Part shown: positions 1-12,300 of the stretch, one piece after another
How the letters are laid out: the number at the start of each line of letters is the position of its first letter
Position numbering within the stretch: position 1 is the first letter of the stretch
Source: Dichomitus squalens LYAD-421 SS1
Taxonomy: Eukaryota > Basidiomycota > Agaricomycetes > Polyporales > Polyporaceae
Direction: 5' to 3'
NCBI RefSeq assembly: GCF_000275845.1
Contig: NW_006766889.1
Location: forward strand, 198,805 to 262,804
DNA length: 64,000 nucleotides
Made by a program: the position numbers and the translations under genes
Notes under the pieces: model-generated
The model's input: only the letters and a program-made list of their open reading frames with translations
Told to the model about the DNA's origin: nothing
Databases searched by the model: none

Positions 1-2178
1 AAAAGGCAGGAAGCGGAGGCAAGAGAAAGGCAGGAAGAGGAGTCGCGAGATAAAAGGTCGGCTGCGACGACGCGTAAACCGAGAGGTGTACCCCCTAAAG
101 GCAAGGACATCGGCGCTCCTTTAACGTACGCCCCCGCCCCTGTCCATACCGCACCGCCGCCCACATCCAGTGGTCCTGGTCCAGTCCCATCGCCCCCCTT
201 CGTGGTCTCGAGTAGTGGGACCCGATTGCGCCTCAAGCCTCCTGTACACCCTGGTGAAGGGCCTCCGGGTTCGTCGTCTATACCTCCCGCACCTCATCCT
301 GGCGCTCAGCTCGCAGGCACTCCCCATGGTTATGTACGTCGACGCTCCGAATCGCTCTCGCCTGTCCTTTCGCCGCAGGAGGATTACGGCGGCATCCCTC
401 CTGAGGGCCCCTCGCCCTCGTACCAGCACGGGGCCCCGCCCGGTGCGCAGTCGCAGATGCAAATGACGCTGCGGACGTCGTCATCTGCGGCCTCGCGACC
501 CTCGGACATCCAGCGACACACGAAACCAAAACGTCTCAAGGCACACACCGTCACCACCAAGAGCTACAGCATTCCGACCGTTCCGCGTGACAAGCGCGGA
601 AAGCCGATTCTACCCCTCAACGTGGGTATCATGACCGTTATCAACCTTGGAGAGGTCTGCATGAGGGAGCACTTCCACACGGAGAGGTACATCTTCCCGG
701 TGGGCTATGAAGTAACGCGGTGCGTCTGCGTCTTGTTCGGGAGCCCAGGCTTCGATCTCGATGTGCCCATCATTGACGATTCGTCTTTCCCGGAATCTGT
801 CGCGTGTGCCTGTCTGTGTCCAGGCGCTACTCATCTACGATCGACCCGAATGCTGAAGTAGTGTACCACTGCAAGATCCTTGACGGTGGCGACGGCCCCA
901 AGTTCCAAATCACCGCCGCCGACGCGCCAGACAAGCCGATCGTTGCGGGCACCGCGACAGGAGCGTGGTCGGTGATCGTGCGCGCGGCAAACCACATCCG
1001 CAACCGCGCACACTCGAACTCGGTCTCGGGTCCCGACTTCTTCGGGTTGGGGCAAAACACGATCAAACACCTCATCCAGGAGCTGCCGCATGCCAATCAG
1101 CTGAAGGACTACGTGTGGCAGCACTTCACCGAAGGAGGGTGAGCGTCTTTCGCGTTAACTTCTCTCTGCGGCGCCGCGCCCTCTTTCCCTCCACGCCCCG
1201 TATACGACTAGTACTTCCGTGACTGTGTCATGCGTACGGGTCTACATTTGAGAGTCACTGCTGCATGACCAGGAGGGAGGTGGCGCCGCAGGGCACGCGG
1301 AAGGCATCAGATCGCTCACCTTCTCCTCCGTCCTTCCTCTCCCATGTAGACCCCTTGGCGGGCGACACGCTGCAGTGATTCCTGCGTTGCCAGATGAGCA
1401 AGATTCGCCCTCGCCGGGGTCTGGCGGCAACGGCAATGGCTACTTTGACCGCCCGGAGGCAGAGCCTATGCCTGTTCCTATCGCAGTGCCTGCTTCTGCT
1501 GGTCCTCAACAAGCGGTGCTCGGGAGACATGGAGAGCTGCAGATCATCCAGGTCGAGAAGGAGGATCCATCGCTCCGTCCTCGTCACGCCCCTCCACAGA
1601 TAAACAATGGTCCTATGAAGCCCCTGACGTTCCACCAAGAGTATCCCAACGCGCCACCCGAGCACAGAGGACGCCGCGGCTCACGGCACAACAATAACGC
1701 GCCGGCATACGACGAGTACGCTGGAAACGCGATGCAGGTCGACCCCCATTCCCCTACGCACTCGCGTACTGCGTCGCGCTCGCCCGTCTTGCATCGCGAG
1801 CGCGTAGACCGCGAGCGTGAGAGGGACTACTACGATCATCATTCGCCGGCCCACCAGCTGCCTCCTCCACCGCTGCCGCACACCCGATCTCAAAGCTCGC
1901 TGCCTTCGCCGCATCATCGCTCCCCCTACGAGACGCATGTGCTTGTCTCGAACGGCGGGGAGTCTGTGTACAGGGAGCGCGAACGCGAGCGCGAGCGTGA
2001 TCGTTCACCACCACCTCCGCCCGTCCCTGCTACCTTTGCCAGCATCATGAATGCATATCCCGCACCACCTATCGTGTCTCCTCCGACAAACGAAGGTGCA
2101 GGCGCGGACTACGTCAACGGCAACGGTGGCTCGCGCAGGAACGGTCACCCTTCGTACTCTCCTCCGAGCGATCGGTAA
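1..2178 (+). CDS. FYRN/FYRC-domain nuclear protein (5' truncated)
   Basis: Exons 1-719, 824-1138 and 1350-2178 join in phase to give a 620-residue C-terminal part; frame 1 is open at the window edge, so the start lies outside. The first exon has a charged Lys/Glu/Arg stretch and a Pro/Ser linker, then the FYRN motif (a FPVGY core, split by the 720-823 intron), followed in exon 2 by FYRC (TGAWS, SGPDFFGLG, IQELP). The last exon is low complexity: Pro-rich with Arg-Glu dipeptide runs. FYRN and FYRC together form one fold found in chromatin proteins such as KMT2 methyltransferases and TBRG1; a nuclear, chromatin-linked role is inferred from that family. No SET or PHD domain is visible here. The second intron (1139-1349) has a strong pyrimidine tract before its acceptor. 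Confidence 0.85.
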
Positions 2179-3137
2179 CGCCTTTGGCCTGGCCGGTTGC
2201 GCCCAACTTGTCGCTCGGTCGCATTCGCCCTCAACCGCCCTTGCAAAGAACGCACCTCCTTTCAACTCTCCAAGCTTGTTTCAGCACCCTCTCCTTGGCA
2301 GTTCTAGGTCTCAGAATTGGATTTTTCTCTGCTCACGATCATGATCCGCGGACCACGGTCTTCGTCTCCCGCAAACCCCCTGACATGCTCGCTCTCCCTC
2401 CTGCTCTTGCACGTTGCAAATGACACGTTTCTCGCTTTCGGTGCTTGTTGTGTTCTTGGCGATCCATTCCGCCCTCGTCCCCGTTATATGCTAGATACCG
2501 CCTAATCTCTGTTGTCTGACCGCCCCGCTACCTCTCGCCTTCGGTTCTGTCTTTCGACCCGATGTGCGAGCGTGCGCGGCTTGTAATCATATCGTTGTCT
2601 CTGCTGGGCCATGCGCCCATCCGATCGACCCTGGCCCCCGGTGAAGCTGGGTTATGCAACCACGCCTTGCGTCCAGCCGGCTTGCTTCTTTTTATAGGTA
2701 CGTTACTGCTGTTCATGTGCCTTACAACTCGCGTCGAATTTCCGTACATCGTCGCATATGCCTCCTAGCCGGTCTCCCCGTCAGGCAGCTCCATGCGTGT
2801 CTGCGCCGTCCTCGGGCGGCGCAGCGCATGTCGAGAGCGCGACCCCACCTCTCGGCGGAGACCTGGCTTGCCGCGGCCGCAGTGGAGCTGCGCGGGGCGG
2901 GCGTATGTACGCTCGTCCGTGCGGATCCTGCGGGCTGTGCGTGCCCGTTCGCGTGTCCTTTTGCTGGGCGGGAGGCGAGATTAAGGAAGTCGGGTGGTAT
3001 TGATGACGAGCCTCAGTGGGGACTCCTGCCGATGCGAGGAACGTGCCGGGTACTGGGGTAGTATATGGGGCTGACATTCGCGGATCTGTTTTGCTTGTCT
3101 TGTTGTATGTATATCTGTCCCCGTATCATTCATTTTG

Positions 3138-3250
3138 CGACGGGAATCGGGGTGAGGGTTGGCTGAGCTGTTGTGCTCGTCATTGGGTTGCTCACGTTCC
3201 TGGGGTGCCCAGGTTGATACACGTCCGTGCTCGTTGGCACCCAGTGTCTA
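3138..3250 (+). repeat. Diverged direct repeat, copy 1
   Basis: This segment resembles 3775-3910 in the same orientation. Shared blocks include CGAC(G/A)GGAATC, GGGTT(T)GGC(T/C)GAGC and a CCTGGGGTGC(C/T)CAGGT core, with indels between. The pair is too diverged to be an assembly duplication; it may be a relic of a mobile element or a local duplication. Confidence 0.5.
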
Positions 3251-3774
3251 CGAGACTTGAGAAGGCCAAATCGAGGGCGTTCAAGATACTGGACAAAAGT
3301 ACTGAAGATGTCAACTCCCGTGTTTGAGCTGTAGTCGCCAGCACTATACCGGCCGGTTAGGAAGACTCGATTGTCACGCTTCCGTCGAAAGTCCATGTTC
3401 GTCAGCCCGTAATTGGCGTCTCGAAGTCTGGGAAAGCCGATTTCTCCCGATGCCCAGCTCACAGTCAATTTCTCGATCTTTTCACACCATGGCTTGCCAT
3501 AATCCAGAGCAGCACTCTTATAAGTAGACTGTGGATGTAAGGGCTCTCTGGGAGTCACTCCACGCGTTGGGAGGGGGTTTTCTGGGCCACCCACTCTGTG
3601 CAGGCGGGGAAGTGGCTGTGCCGCAGCCAACGCCTGCACTTTCCGGTTTCTCTCATGTATTTTGACGCGATAGCTCTCACGTAGCCTAGCCGCCATCATA
3701 GCCGGCCACGACTACGACTATGGCCGTAGTTGCGGCTAGCCGGGCGAGGAAACTGAGATTCTGATGGTTTTGTA

Positions 3775-3910
3775 CGACAGGAATCAGAGTCAGGGTTTGG
3801 CCGAGCAGCCCCGAGCTTGGACTTTATGTGGCTCGCCATTGTGCTCCTTGCGTACGTTTCCCTGGGGTGCTCAGGTCAACTGGCTTGTGTTTTGATAGCT
3901 GCCAGTCAGG
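3775..3910 (+). repeat. Diverged direct repeat, copy 2
   Basis: Partner of 3138-3250, about 0.6 kb downstream in the same orientation. The best conserved block is around the CCTGGGGTGCTCAGGT core near 3860. Confidence 0.5.
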
Positions 3911-5106
3911 ATCGAAGCAAGGTGTTGGCATACATGTCCGAACGAATGACGCAACTTTCCCGGGCCCACGTTTAGCGATGAGTGCCTAGACTGCTAATCA
4001 CTTTGACGTCGGGCACGGGTACCTAAGTACTTTGGGCTACATACAAACATCCGGTATGGTGCCTGCATCGACTGTAGCCAGCCGAAATGAGCAAGGGCCT
4101 GAAGACGAGTGTTTACTCGACGATCATCAGTCGCTTAACGTGCCATTCCTCCCGGCTTTCATATATATATGTAACTGTTGGTGGCGCCGTACTCGGGTAC
4201 AGACAACTAGGGCTCTGGAGAACTACAATTAGCTACCTGTCAAGCGTTTCTGATTCCAGGGCAGCGAGACCGGCCGCCGGAGGAACGTTCATATTACGCA
4301 AGCGACTTCTACAGACAATGTTCATCGACGCAGTGCAGTCGCGGCGTGCCAGAACGGCGACAATGCTACAATTTTGGTACACGCATGTACAGTACGAGTA
4401 CGAACAATGGTGGGACAGCTCCAACGCGGTATGAACGACGCCTCCGCGTTTGGTATATTTACTAATGACCGCAGAGGTCGCGGCAGGGCCCAGCTGTATA
4501 CAGTAGAGGGAGAACGGATGGGCGGGGTGGCAATAACATGAACAAGGGTAAACAAGAAGTGGATGGTATACACATCCCGTCCCGGCAGCTTCAAATGCGA
4601 ACTAGGCCCCAGTACGTACGAGATTTCTAAAGACGAGGTGGGGACATGGCCGCAGAGAGCGAGATCGAAGGCGCTTAACGGGACCGGGAGCAGAAAGCAA
4701 GAGGGTATGCACAAAGAGAGTCCGTTATTGGCAGCATAGACGACTGTCGTAAAATGCAAGATGATGGAGCACGATTAGGTAGATGAGCGCTGACAGAAGG
4801 ACAGTACGAGGGCACTGGGGGAAGGGGAGAGTGATCGCTTGAACATGTCGAAGGCTTGGTGAATTCTAACACAACGCGGCGACTTGACCGGCTGGCCGTC
4901 GAGACCAGGTGAGACGCGTGGTCGTCGACGGCCAGCGAGACGTAAGGTGGATGGAGCATACTGTAACAATGAACAGACGCGTTGCACAGCAAGCCAAGGC
5001 TAGAAGCTGATATCAACAAGGAAGCTCCCTTGGCAAAGAAGCATCAACGACTCACTAGCAGCACAGTAAGTCGTACAGGGACGTCACGGCAGAGGTCACA
5101 GGTCAT

Positions 5107-6975
5107 TTACATGGCGGCTCCGATGGTCGAGCCGCCGCTGAGCACGCTCGTGCGGGTAAGCACGGACGCCCGAGGCCCGACGTAGCTGCTGATTCGTTTC
5201 TTCGCCAGGAATGCGGGCAGCTCCTCCTCGACCGCCCGTAGGCAGTCGATAGGGATGAGGCCCCGAACGCCCGTCGTGACGTTCTCCACAACCGCCCAGC
5301 CATCGTCGAAACGGCGGATAACACGGACCTGATCGCCGACGTCGACAGCGATCTCGTCATGCACGGTGGGAACGAAGGGGCGGCGAACCATTTCGATAGG
5401 CGCGAAATGGGCTGGCGTGGAGTCTTGCGTGGTGGCAGAGCCCGGGCGCGCCTCGAAGAGGTCGGCGAAGGGGTTCTCGGGATCCGCGAAGGGGTTCTTT
5501 GCCTCCACCTCCGGCGTCTGCGCGTCCTCAGCGGTGAAGAACGCGGAGCCCTGGGTAGAGCTGCGAAGAGAGCCACTGAGGATCGCGGAGGCAACGCGGC
5601 CGCTCTCGTTGTCTGTAGGCGGTTTCGGGAACGACCAAGTCTCGGAAGGGCTAAACGGGCGGACAGAGAACGGCGATGGAAGAGGCGACCCGTTAGCAGC
5701 GGCGGGGGGCGCAACCAAGTACTGCGCAGAAACCTGGGAAGGCGGGCGACTGCCGCCGCTGGACGACGTCGAGTGCACGCTAGACCGGTCGGGCGCGTTA
5801 CGGAAGGTCGGCGAAGAGGCGGATTCGACCGCATGGGAAACGGGGGGAACCGTTACGATAGAGCCGTCAAGGTCTGACGGCCAAATCTGCTGCATGGGCT
5901 GCTCGGCCTGCAGCCCGCCCAGATCGAAGGCGGGAGCAGGAGTGACAATCTGGCCACGGTCGAAAGTGGTGGCGAAGCTGCTCCGAGCAGACCGGGTGCC
6001 GCCACCGGCGGCGTCCTTGTCGGCGTACTCCATCTCCTGGCTGGCGCCGCCGGCGAACCATTCCTTGCGGCGGCGGACGCGAGCCGCAATGACACGGCGA
6101 CGGACGCAGCAGAGAAGCAAGGCAAGGCCGAGCAAGATGCTCACGATCGCGATCGCGGCCAGAACGCCGCCGGAGACCCCGTGGTGAGCCGACGCAGCGT
6201 CAACCTCACCTGAAGGGCCTGCTGCATTTCCACTGTTGGTCGACGTCGCGGAAGCCCAACTTCCAACGGTAGTCGATCCCGACCAAGCGCCAGAATGCGT
6301 CGGGACAGTCGACTCAGCACCGATGCTGAGGGTGATGCCGCCAGTTTGTTCTGCACCTGAGCCCGCCGTGGAAGTGGAGACGAACGCTTGGCCATCTGCA
6401 CCAATAGAGACGGTGACAACCTCAGGCTGTGAACCTTCGACATTCTGCGGGGTGTCTCCGGACGCAGAGGGGGCGGAACCTGCAGAGCTGTTTGAAGGGG
6501 TGGACCCAGACGAGGGATCGGACCCCGAGTCAGAAGACGCGTTCGCCCCAGAGGAAGGACTCGAAGGACTCGAAGTTGGTTCCGAAGGGGAGGGCGTGTC
6601 GGTGCCAGACGGATTGGGGTCCGAGCCGTTAGCAGAAGTGGAAGAGCCGTTACCATCTCCGTTGCCTCCATTGCCGGTCTGGGGCTCGCTGGTGCTGCTG
6701 GGAGCGGCAGTCGTCGGCGATTGTGGGTTGGATGGCTGCGTAGTACTAGGTGTTTGGTTAGGATGTGGGGCTTGAGTAGGGGTCGCGGTCGTATGAGGCG
6801 TAGTCGACGTGTGCGAAGACGCGGCAGGGGGGCCGCCGATCAGTAACGTCAGGATGGGTTCGAGCAGTGGGATGGACGGTAACGAGAAGGGTAGGTCGAT
6901 GAGGCTAGGGTCGCGCTCGACAAGTTCCTCCACGCGTCTCCTCCGGTGCTGCATTATACGAGAAGCGCCGTGCAT
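5107..6975 (-). CDS. Single-pass membrane protein with SH3 domain
   Basis: One uninterrupted frame of 622 codons. Residues about 55-265 form a Ser/Thr/Pro/Gly-rich region typical of heavily O-glycosylated fungal ectodomains. A hydrophobic segment at about 268-292 is followed by an Arg-rich stop-transfer stretch. The cytoplasmic part is disordered, has two closely spaced NPF motifs, and ends in an SH3 domain at about 530-585 (conserved DEI-VGD, DDGW, RGL-P--CL pattern). The layout recalls Sho1/Mid2-like surface sensors or endocytic adaptors: NPF is the known ligand of EH domains and SH3 binds proline-rich partners. Function is inferred. The N-terminus lacks a clear signal peptide, and an acceptor-like CCATCCAG lies just before the first ATG, so an upstream exon is possible. 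The second ATG (codon 8) is an alternative start. Confidence 0.75.
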   Translation of the reverse strand: MHGASRIMQHRRRRVEELVERDPSLIDLPFSLPSIPLLEPILTLLIGGPPAASSHTSTTPHTTATPTQAPHPNQTPSTTQPSNPQSPTTAAPSSTSEPQTGNGGNGDGNGSSTSANGSDPNPSGTDTPSPSEPTSSPSSPSSGANASSDSGSDPSSGSTPSNSSAGSAPSASGDTPQNVEGSQPEVVTVSIGADGQAFVSTSTAGSGAEQTGGITLSIGAESTVPTHSGAWSGSTTVGSWASATSTNSGNAAGPSGEVDAASAHHGVSGGVLAAIAIVSILLGLALLLCCVRRRVIAARVRRRKEWFAGGASQEMEYADKDAAGGGTRSARSSFATTFDRGQIVTPAPAFDLGGLQAEQPMQQIWPSDLDGSIVTVPPVSHAVESASSPTFRNAPDRSSVHSTSSSGGSRPPSQVSAQYLVAPPAAANGSPLPSPFSVRPFSPSETWSFPKPPTDNESGRVASAILSGSLRSSTQGSAFFTAEDAQTPEVEAKNPFADPENPFADLFEARPGSATTQDSTPAHFAPIEMVRRPFVPTVHDEIAVDVGDQVRVIRRFDDGWAVVENVTTGVRGLIPIDCLRAVEEELPAFLAKKRISSYVGPRASVLTRTSVLSGGSTIGAAM

Positions 6976-9323
6976 CCTGGATGGTGGTGGGTGATGCGCA
7001 GTTGCGCTGAGGGTATACCTTGCTACTCCGAGATAAAGGAACGTAAATCAAAGGAATGTGGTGTCGGCCAGCTTGACGCTGTCGACGGGACGTCGGAAGT
7101 AGGAGGCAACAACGCACAAGCCACCGCGATGGGAGAAGGAAAGAGGAGGGGAGGCTGAAGGTGAAGTCGGGTGCCGGGTGCCGACGCTATAGGCACCGAC
7201 CGCGAGCGCGGTCGTGAATCAGATCTTGGCTCGCCATGTCGCACGCCATTATTCGAGGAAGAACCTATCCGCGCAAAGTGGAATCAAGATCTCCTTCCGA
7301 TTTAATTCTCCTCCCAACCACTAGCCGAGAGATCGATTATGCTGGTAACTAACAAGTATACCTTCTGCTCGCATGTGTCGCTCCTCGTTCGACCTCTTGA
7401 GAGCCATTGACGTTACGCCGCCGGTAGTACGCCTCAGGCTCTGGCGCTGTCGCCGGTCAATTCCCGTCCGGCCGCAATAACGAAGAAGTGCGACTGACGG
7501 AAAGGCCGCAGAAGCGAAGCAACGTGTCTACACCTCCTGTCAACGCCAGACAACGCGAACCATTGGAAGTCCAAGCACACCGATGTATTTGGCATTCCTT
7601 GGCCGCTCTACGATGGCCGTCCGTCCACATGAGCATCTCTCCCGTGCCCGCCCGCGCGACGTCATTGCAGGTGGACTCTGCGGTTTGGATGATGGCATCT
7701 CGGCGTGCCTTGCTGCCGTTGCGAAGGACTCGACATCTCCCGTAACGGTCGACCACTGCGGCGGCTCCGCTCGGACGGTATGCGGCAGTTTGCGTGGTTT
7801 GTGGCCGGATAATATTTGCTAGTCGTCTACGCTTGCGCTCGAATTCGTTCGAGCTGCATTCAAGCCTATTCTACAGGGGCCGAGGGGAATCGAACACGCG
7901 CACTGTATGAAGGGCGTGCGAGGCGCGTCAGCTTCGGGGGGGAGCATCTCCATGGCGGCCATTCTTCGATGGGAAGTCGGTCCTACTAGGCAGCAGGCGT
8001 TCACACGCGGTGCACGAGGGCGGGGGGCAAGCGAGCAAGTTCAAAGCTGCGACTGGGCGGGAGAGCAGGTGTAAGAAGAAGAGAGGACAAGGTGAGACCG
8101 ACTGGCAACGTCTCATATACCCACTTGGACAGCTTCGGATGATGATCCATGTCAGATCGACAGGCCCTGCGACTGCGATGGTACCTCTCAATTCCATCCT
8201 TGGTGCTTCAGCACTTCGCGCGGTGCTATTTGTTAACTCTCATGGCTCCAACAAAGGTCGAACTCTCCCGCGAGCTGTCATCGCGACGGATAAGACTTAA
8301 GAGATCTAGACAGCAAGGCAAGGCAATGCATAGTCTGAACAGATGACAGCCCGCGCAGGCAAGAGAAGGCCGGAGTTGGAGTCATCACCGACGCCGCAAC
8401 GCCTCCGGGAATTTGGATACTATACGCTATGCGTGCAAATCCCTGTTGTCATTCTGAGGTGCCGAAGTACCTTGCAGGCTATCCACCTGCCCAGTGCGAG
8501 CCGCGCTTGTTTGACATATCATAGGGAAGGTAGGTTGTTCGAAGCCAAGTGCCTGAAAATCATTCAGGGACATGAAACTCTCGACGGCTTCAATAGTCTT
8601 TATCACCGGTCTCGGCTACCTAGACGAACTCGTGTGCATAGCAGTGGCCATGACGATACATGATTATCACTCGCGCAGTGTATGTAAGTAGGTCAGCGGG
8701 CACGAACTCCACAACTGCACACATGAAACGCATCTGCGCAGTGTGGCAGCCGTGCTCTGCAGTCGCGTATCCGCCGGGCCTGATTTCGATAGCAGCGTGG
8801 CTGATGGTTACAATGGCGCGCTAGCGCATTGCTCAGTTTGAACACCATCCCATTACATTGCTATAGCTAATTAGCAAGGATTACTCTGGGGCGGCTAGTC
8901 ATATCGTGCATGAAGCCCATAAACATACGTGCGACGTTCGGCGTGGAGATACAGAGACGAGACTGGCGGTAGGGAGAGATATAAGAACAGAGAAAAGGGG
9001 GAGAGGAGACGGGAGACAGAGGACATAGAGACAGACTATTACACTTCACACGCAGCTATGTGCACAGACCCCACGGTGCTGCCGCTGTGCGTGCAAGGCC
9101 AAGAATGAACCAGAAAGGAAAGGTTTTACGAACTGTCCGGTGATGTATACCAGAAAAGTTGCAGTGGGAACAGGGGAACGTGGGATGAAGACTGTACGGT
9201 GCGGCCATGGGAAGCCGAGAATCGAATGGGATCTGATCTACAGTCTGCAGGACGACCTGTCAGCGAACCGTGGTGTTTCAAGCAAGAGATACGAGGCTTA
9301 CCCGGCAATATGTGCGATAAGAC
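6976..9323. other. Intergenic stretch, 2.3 kb
   Basis: No gene recognised. ORFs here are short, overlap on both strands and lack family patterns or coherent splice joins. The stretch probably contains the promoter of the minus-strand SH3 gene (near 7000-7400) and the 3' end of the gene ending at 9324. Confidence 0.4.
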
Positions 9324-12300
9324 TCATCTCTGCGAAAATATCTCGGTGATCGTTCGGCGTCGTTCTTTTCGTTGAGCAGAATACGACACGGTAGTTGCCA
9401 AGCTCCTTCGCATTGCGTCGACGGGACGTTCATCTGCACGACTGCCCTCCAACGACGCCCTGGGACGAGTGCTGATCGTCCTAGCGCGCGAATCCCTGTC
9501 TCTGTCTCTGTCCCTCTCCCTCTCAGACTCGGACCCAGACTGGGAAGACGAGATGGGGGCTGCAGGAGCAAGAACTGGTGCTGGAGTCGGGTTAGTAAAC
9601 ATGGAATTGTATGACACCTTGCGATTCCTCGCACCCCTCTCATGCTGTTGCTGCAGCCCGCTCAATGTTGAGGATACCGACGTCGCAGTAGCACGGGAGA
9701 AGGTCACGCCGTTCGTGCGCGAGGAGCTACCCGACTCGCTTCTCAACATAGGGAAAGGCGGCGGGTTGGCATCGTAAGACGTTGACACCGTAGCCGTCGT
9801 GACTGCGGTCGTAGGGTTGGGAGGCTTGATAGATGGAGTGAACGGTGAACTCTCGGGACGGATAGTGACGATAGAGCTTGCAGAGATCTTGCGCCTGCTC
9901 AGCTTGTCCGCCGCGGTCGTGGATGCAGTGTTGCTCCTGGCGATGAGGGACTCTGAGGGCAATGTGGGGAGAGAAGGTGGTACAGCGAGAGGGGGTAGCG
10001 CACGACGATCGGGGAAGGAAACATGGGACTGCCTAGAGATGGGAGTCGGGGAGGGCTCGTAGTCGGCGGGACTGTCGACCTGGCCAGGACTGAAAGCAGT
10101 CGTCGTAGTGTCTAGGCGTTCTCGCGGAGTGTACAGGCGACGCGCGGCGGTGGTCGGCGCTGAAACGGGGGCAGCTTGACGGACCGTGGCAGGAGTTCCA
10201 TCGTTGGCTTCGGCTACACTACGGCCCTCGCTGCTTGAAGTGGCGGTGGAGCTTCGCAACATGTTCATAGACGATGGTGGACGGGACCCGGTTCGCCCGT
10301 TCCGCTCCAAACTCGACAGTCTCGCCACGAGCCTGCCGGTGTCCTTGCCGGGTTCCCAGCTCCGCCTCGCCTCCCGACTACGACGACCATCCGAGTCGCG
10401 ACCGCGGCCGTTCAGCTGGACCTCGGGAGTCAATCTCCGCGCCACTTCCTCGTCGAGACTCATTGTGCGGAGATGCTGGCTGCTGGAGGTAGTTTCACGA
10501 AGGATCTTCCCAACGCCCAGCAAAAAGCCAGTCATGTTCCGCACGACTTCGTCGCTGACGCGGAGGTTCTCCCTATGGTCCGACCCTACCTCGCGCCACA
10601 GCTCCGGGAGGTCGACACCGTCCTTGTAGTCTGCGAGTTCGGCGTCGATCTGTGCCTCCAAAGCCTTGTTGGTCCCTTCTTTGAGCATAGCATTCAGCTT
10701 GTCCAACGTATGCACGAGCTGCTGGGCGCTCTGAAAAACTTCCGGGATAGTTGAGGTAGAGGTCTGACCCATAGGAGGTAAGCGAGAAAGTTGAGACTCG
10801 AACATGGTGAGCGCCTCCAGCATCAGTCTCCGGTGGTCAGTGCTTGCCTCTCGCAGGCCGCTCTGGACAGTCGAGGATCGAATGGTCCCAAAGGGCGAAG
10901 ACCTGTCGAGAGGTTGACGTTTGAATTCCTCGAGGTTCCTGTCAGGGAGTGCGTACGTCGACTTGTACGTACGCAACGCAGGCGGCGCCGTACGTGGGGG
11001 TGCGGGATCATCGTGATGGAGAGCAGCCATGGATGTACCAGGGCGAGCTGCCGTCCCGCTGAGAGGTCTGACCCGGAGACTCGCGTGCATCGGTGTCTTC
11101 GGATTATACGGAGGCCCTACGCCTTCCTCGACTCGAGCGTCTCCTTCCAAACTTCGCCCATAGCTGGAGTCTCCTTCACTGCTCGATATGATTGAGGAGT
11201 CGCCGCTGGATCGCGTGCGCTGTGCCGCCATCGGAGCTGGCACGTGTCCATTGGGGGAAGTGAACACGTCCTCGTCTCGCCTTTTGGTGAGGCCAGCAGC
11301 CCTGAGTCCCTCGCCGATCAGACTCCTCCCTCCAGCGGTCCCTAACAGACCTTCAGAGCTCCCTGTCCGGTGACCTTGACGCCTACCGGGACCATCGAAT
11401 GATTGATCAGGTTGCTCACGGGAGGGAGACGAGAGGTCTTCCGACATCCACCGCAATTGATGTTTTCTCGTGAGCTCGCGTACAGTGGAGTACCTAGCTT
11501 GACCTAGTCGTCGAGGCGATCCTGGGGGATCTGAGGTGGATATGCGAGTTTTGCGTGGTGAAGGAGAAGCACGTCCAAGCTCAGCACGACTGGATGACCG
11601 GCGAGGCGTCGCTGGCTCGTTGCTTGTCACCTGTATGTACGCGTATTCGCGATGAGATCCCACGATTCTCTATTCAAAGATTACTGCCTACCTTCTCATC
11701 AGACAGCTTCCTGTCTCTGAACTCTCGCGGCAAAAGCTGTCTGCCCTTCTTTCCGCCTGTCGGACTCCTCCGAGAGGAGGCCACGGCAGCCAATGCAGCA
11801 GCGGTAACGTCCTCGTCGTCTGAACGGTAGTGCCCATAGCTCTCATCCACGGAGTGTGCCACTGAGACGCGCTTTCGAGGCGTACGTGATGGTCCTGGCG
11901 ACTCACGGTCCTTGTCTCGAGCAGCCGCACGGGCTTTGCCTGGGGAAGCTGGGGCGGATATGCGGCGTTGTCGGATCGATGAAGCACCACGTATCTCGGG
12001 AATGGAAAACGCGGAGGGAGGAGGGGTTGTTCTGCCATCAGAGGAAGTTGAACGGGTCGAATGGCGCTGGCTTTCGCGCTCTGTCTCCGAGCCAGAGAGT
12101 TGAGTGTCTCCACGTCGCCCGTCAACGGATGAGTTCGTCACAGAGGAAGGCCTGTTCTGAGAGGAAGACAGCCGCGAAGATGTGGCAGAAGTAGAAGATG
12201 ATGAAGTAGAGCCAGCTGTTGGTGGCGACCGCGGGGATCGGGAATGGTTCGAAGGGACAGGTGAATTGAGACGAGATATTGAGGTAAGCTTGTCCAAAAC

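Larger units (their letters stand above)
2179..5106. other. Intergenic stretch, 2.9 kb
   Basis: No gene recognised. It holds the 3' ends of the FYRN/FYRC gene (+) and the SH3 membrane protein gene (-), which converge here. A 189-codon minus-strand ORF (3130-3699) shows no family signature or splice context, so I do not call it. A diverged direct repeat and a small imperfect hairpin near 3685-3740 are present. Confidence 0.5.

Noticed and set aside
3130..3699. 189-codon minus-strand ORF
   Set aside because: No family signature or promoter/splice context, and part of it overlaps a diverged noncoding repeat; kept only as a note.
7870..7960. Minus-strand GTGTTCGATTCCCC resembling a tRNA T-loop
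   Set aside because: The T-stem does not pair and no acceptor stem partner or anticodon arm is present upstream.
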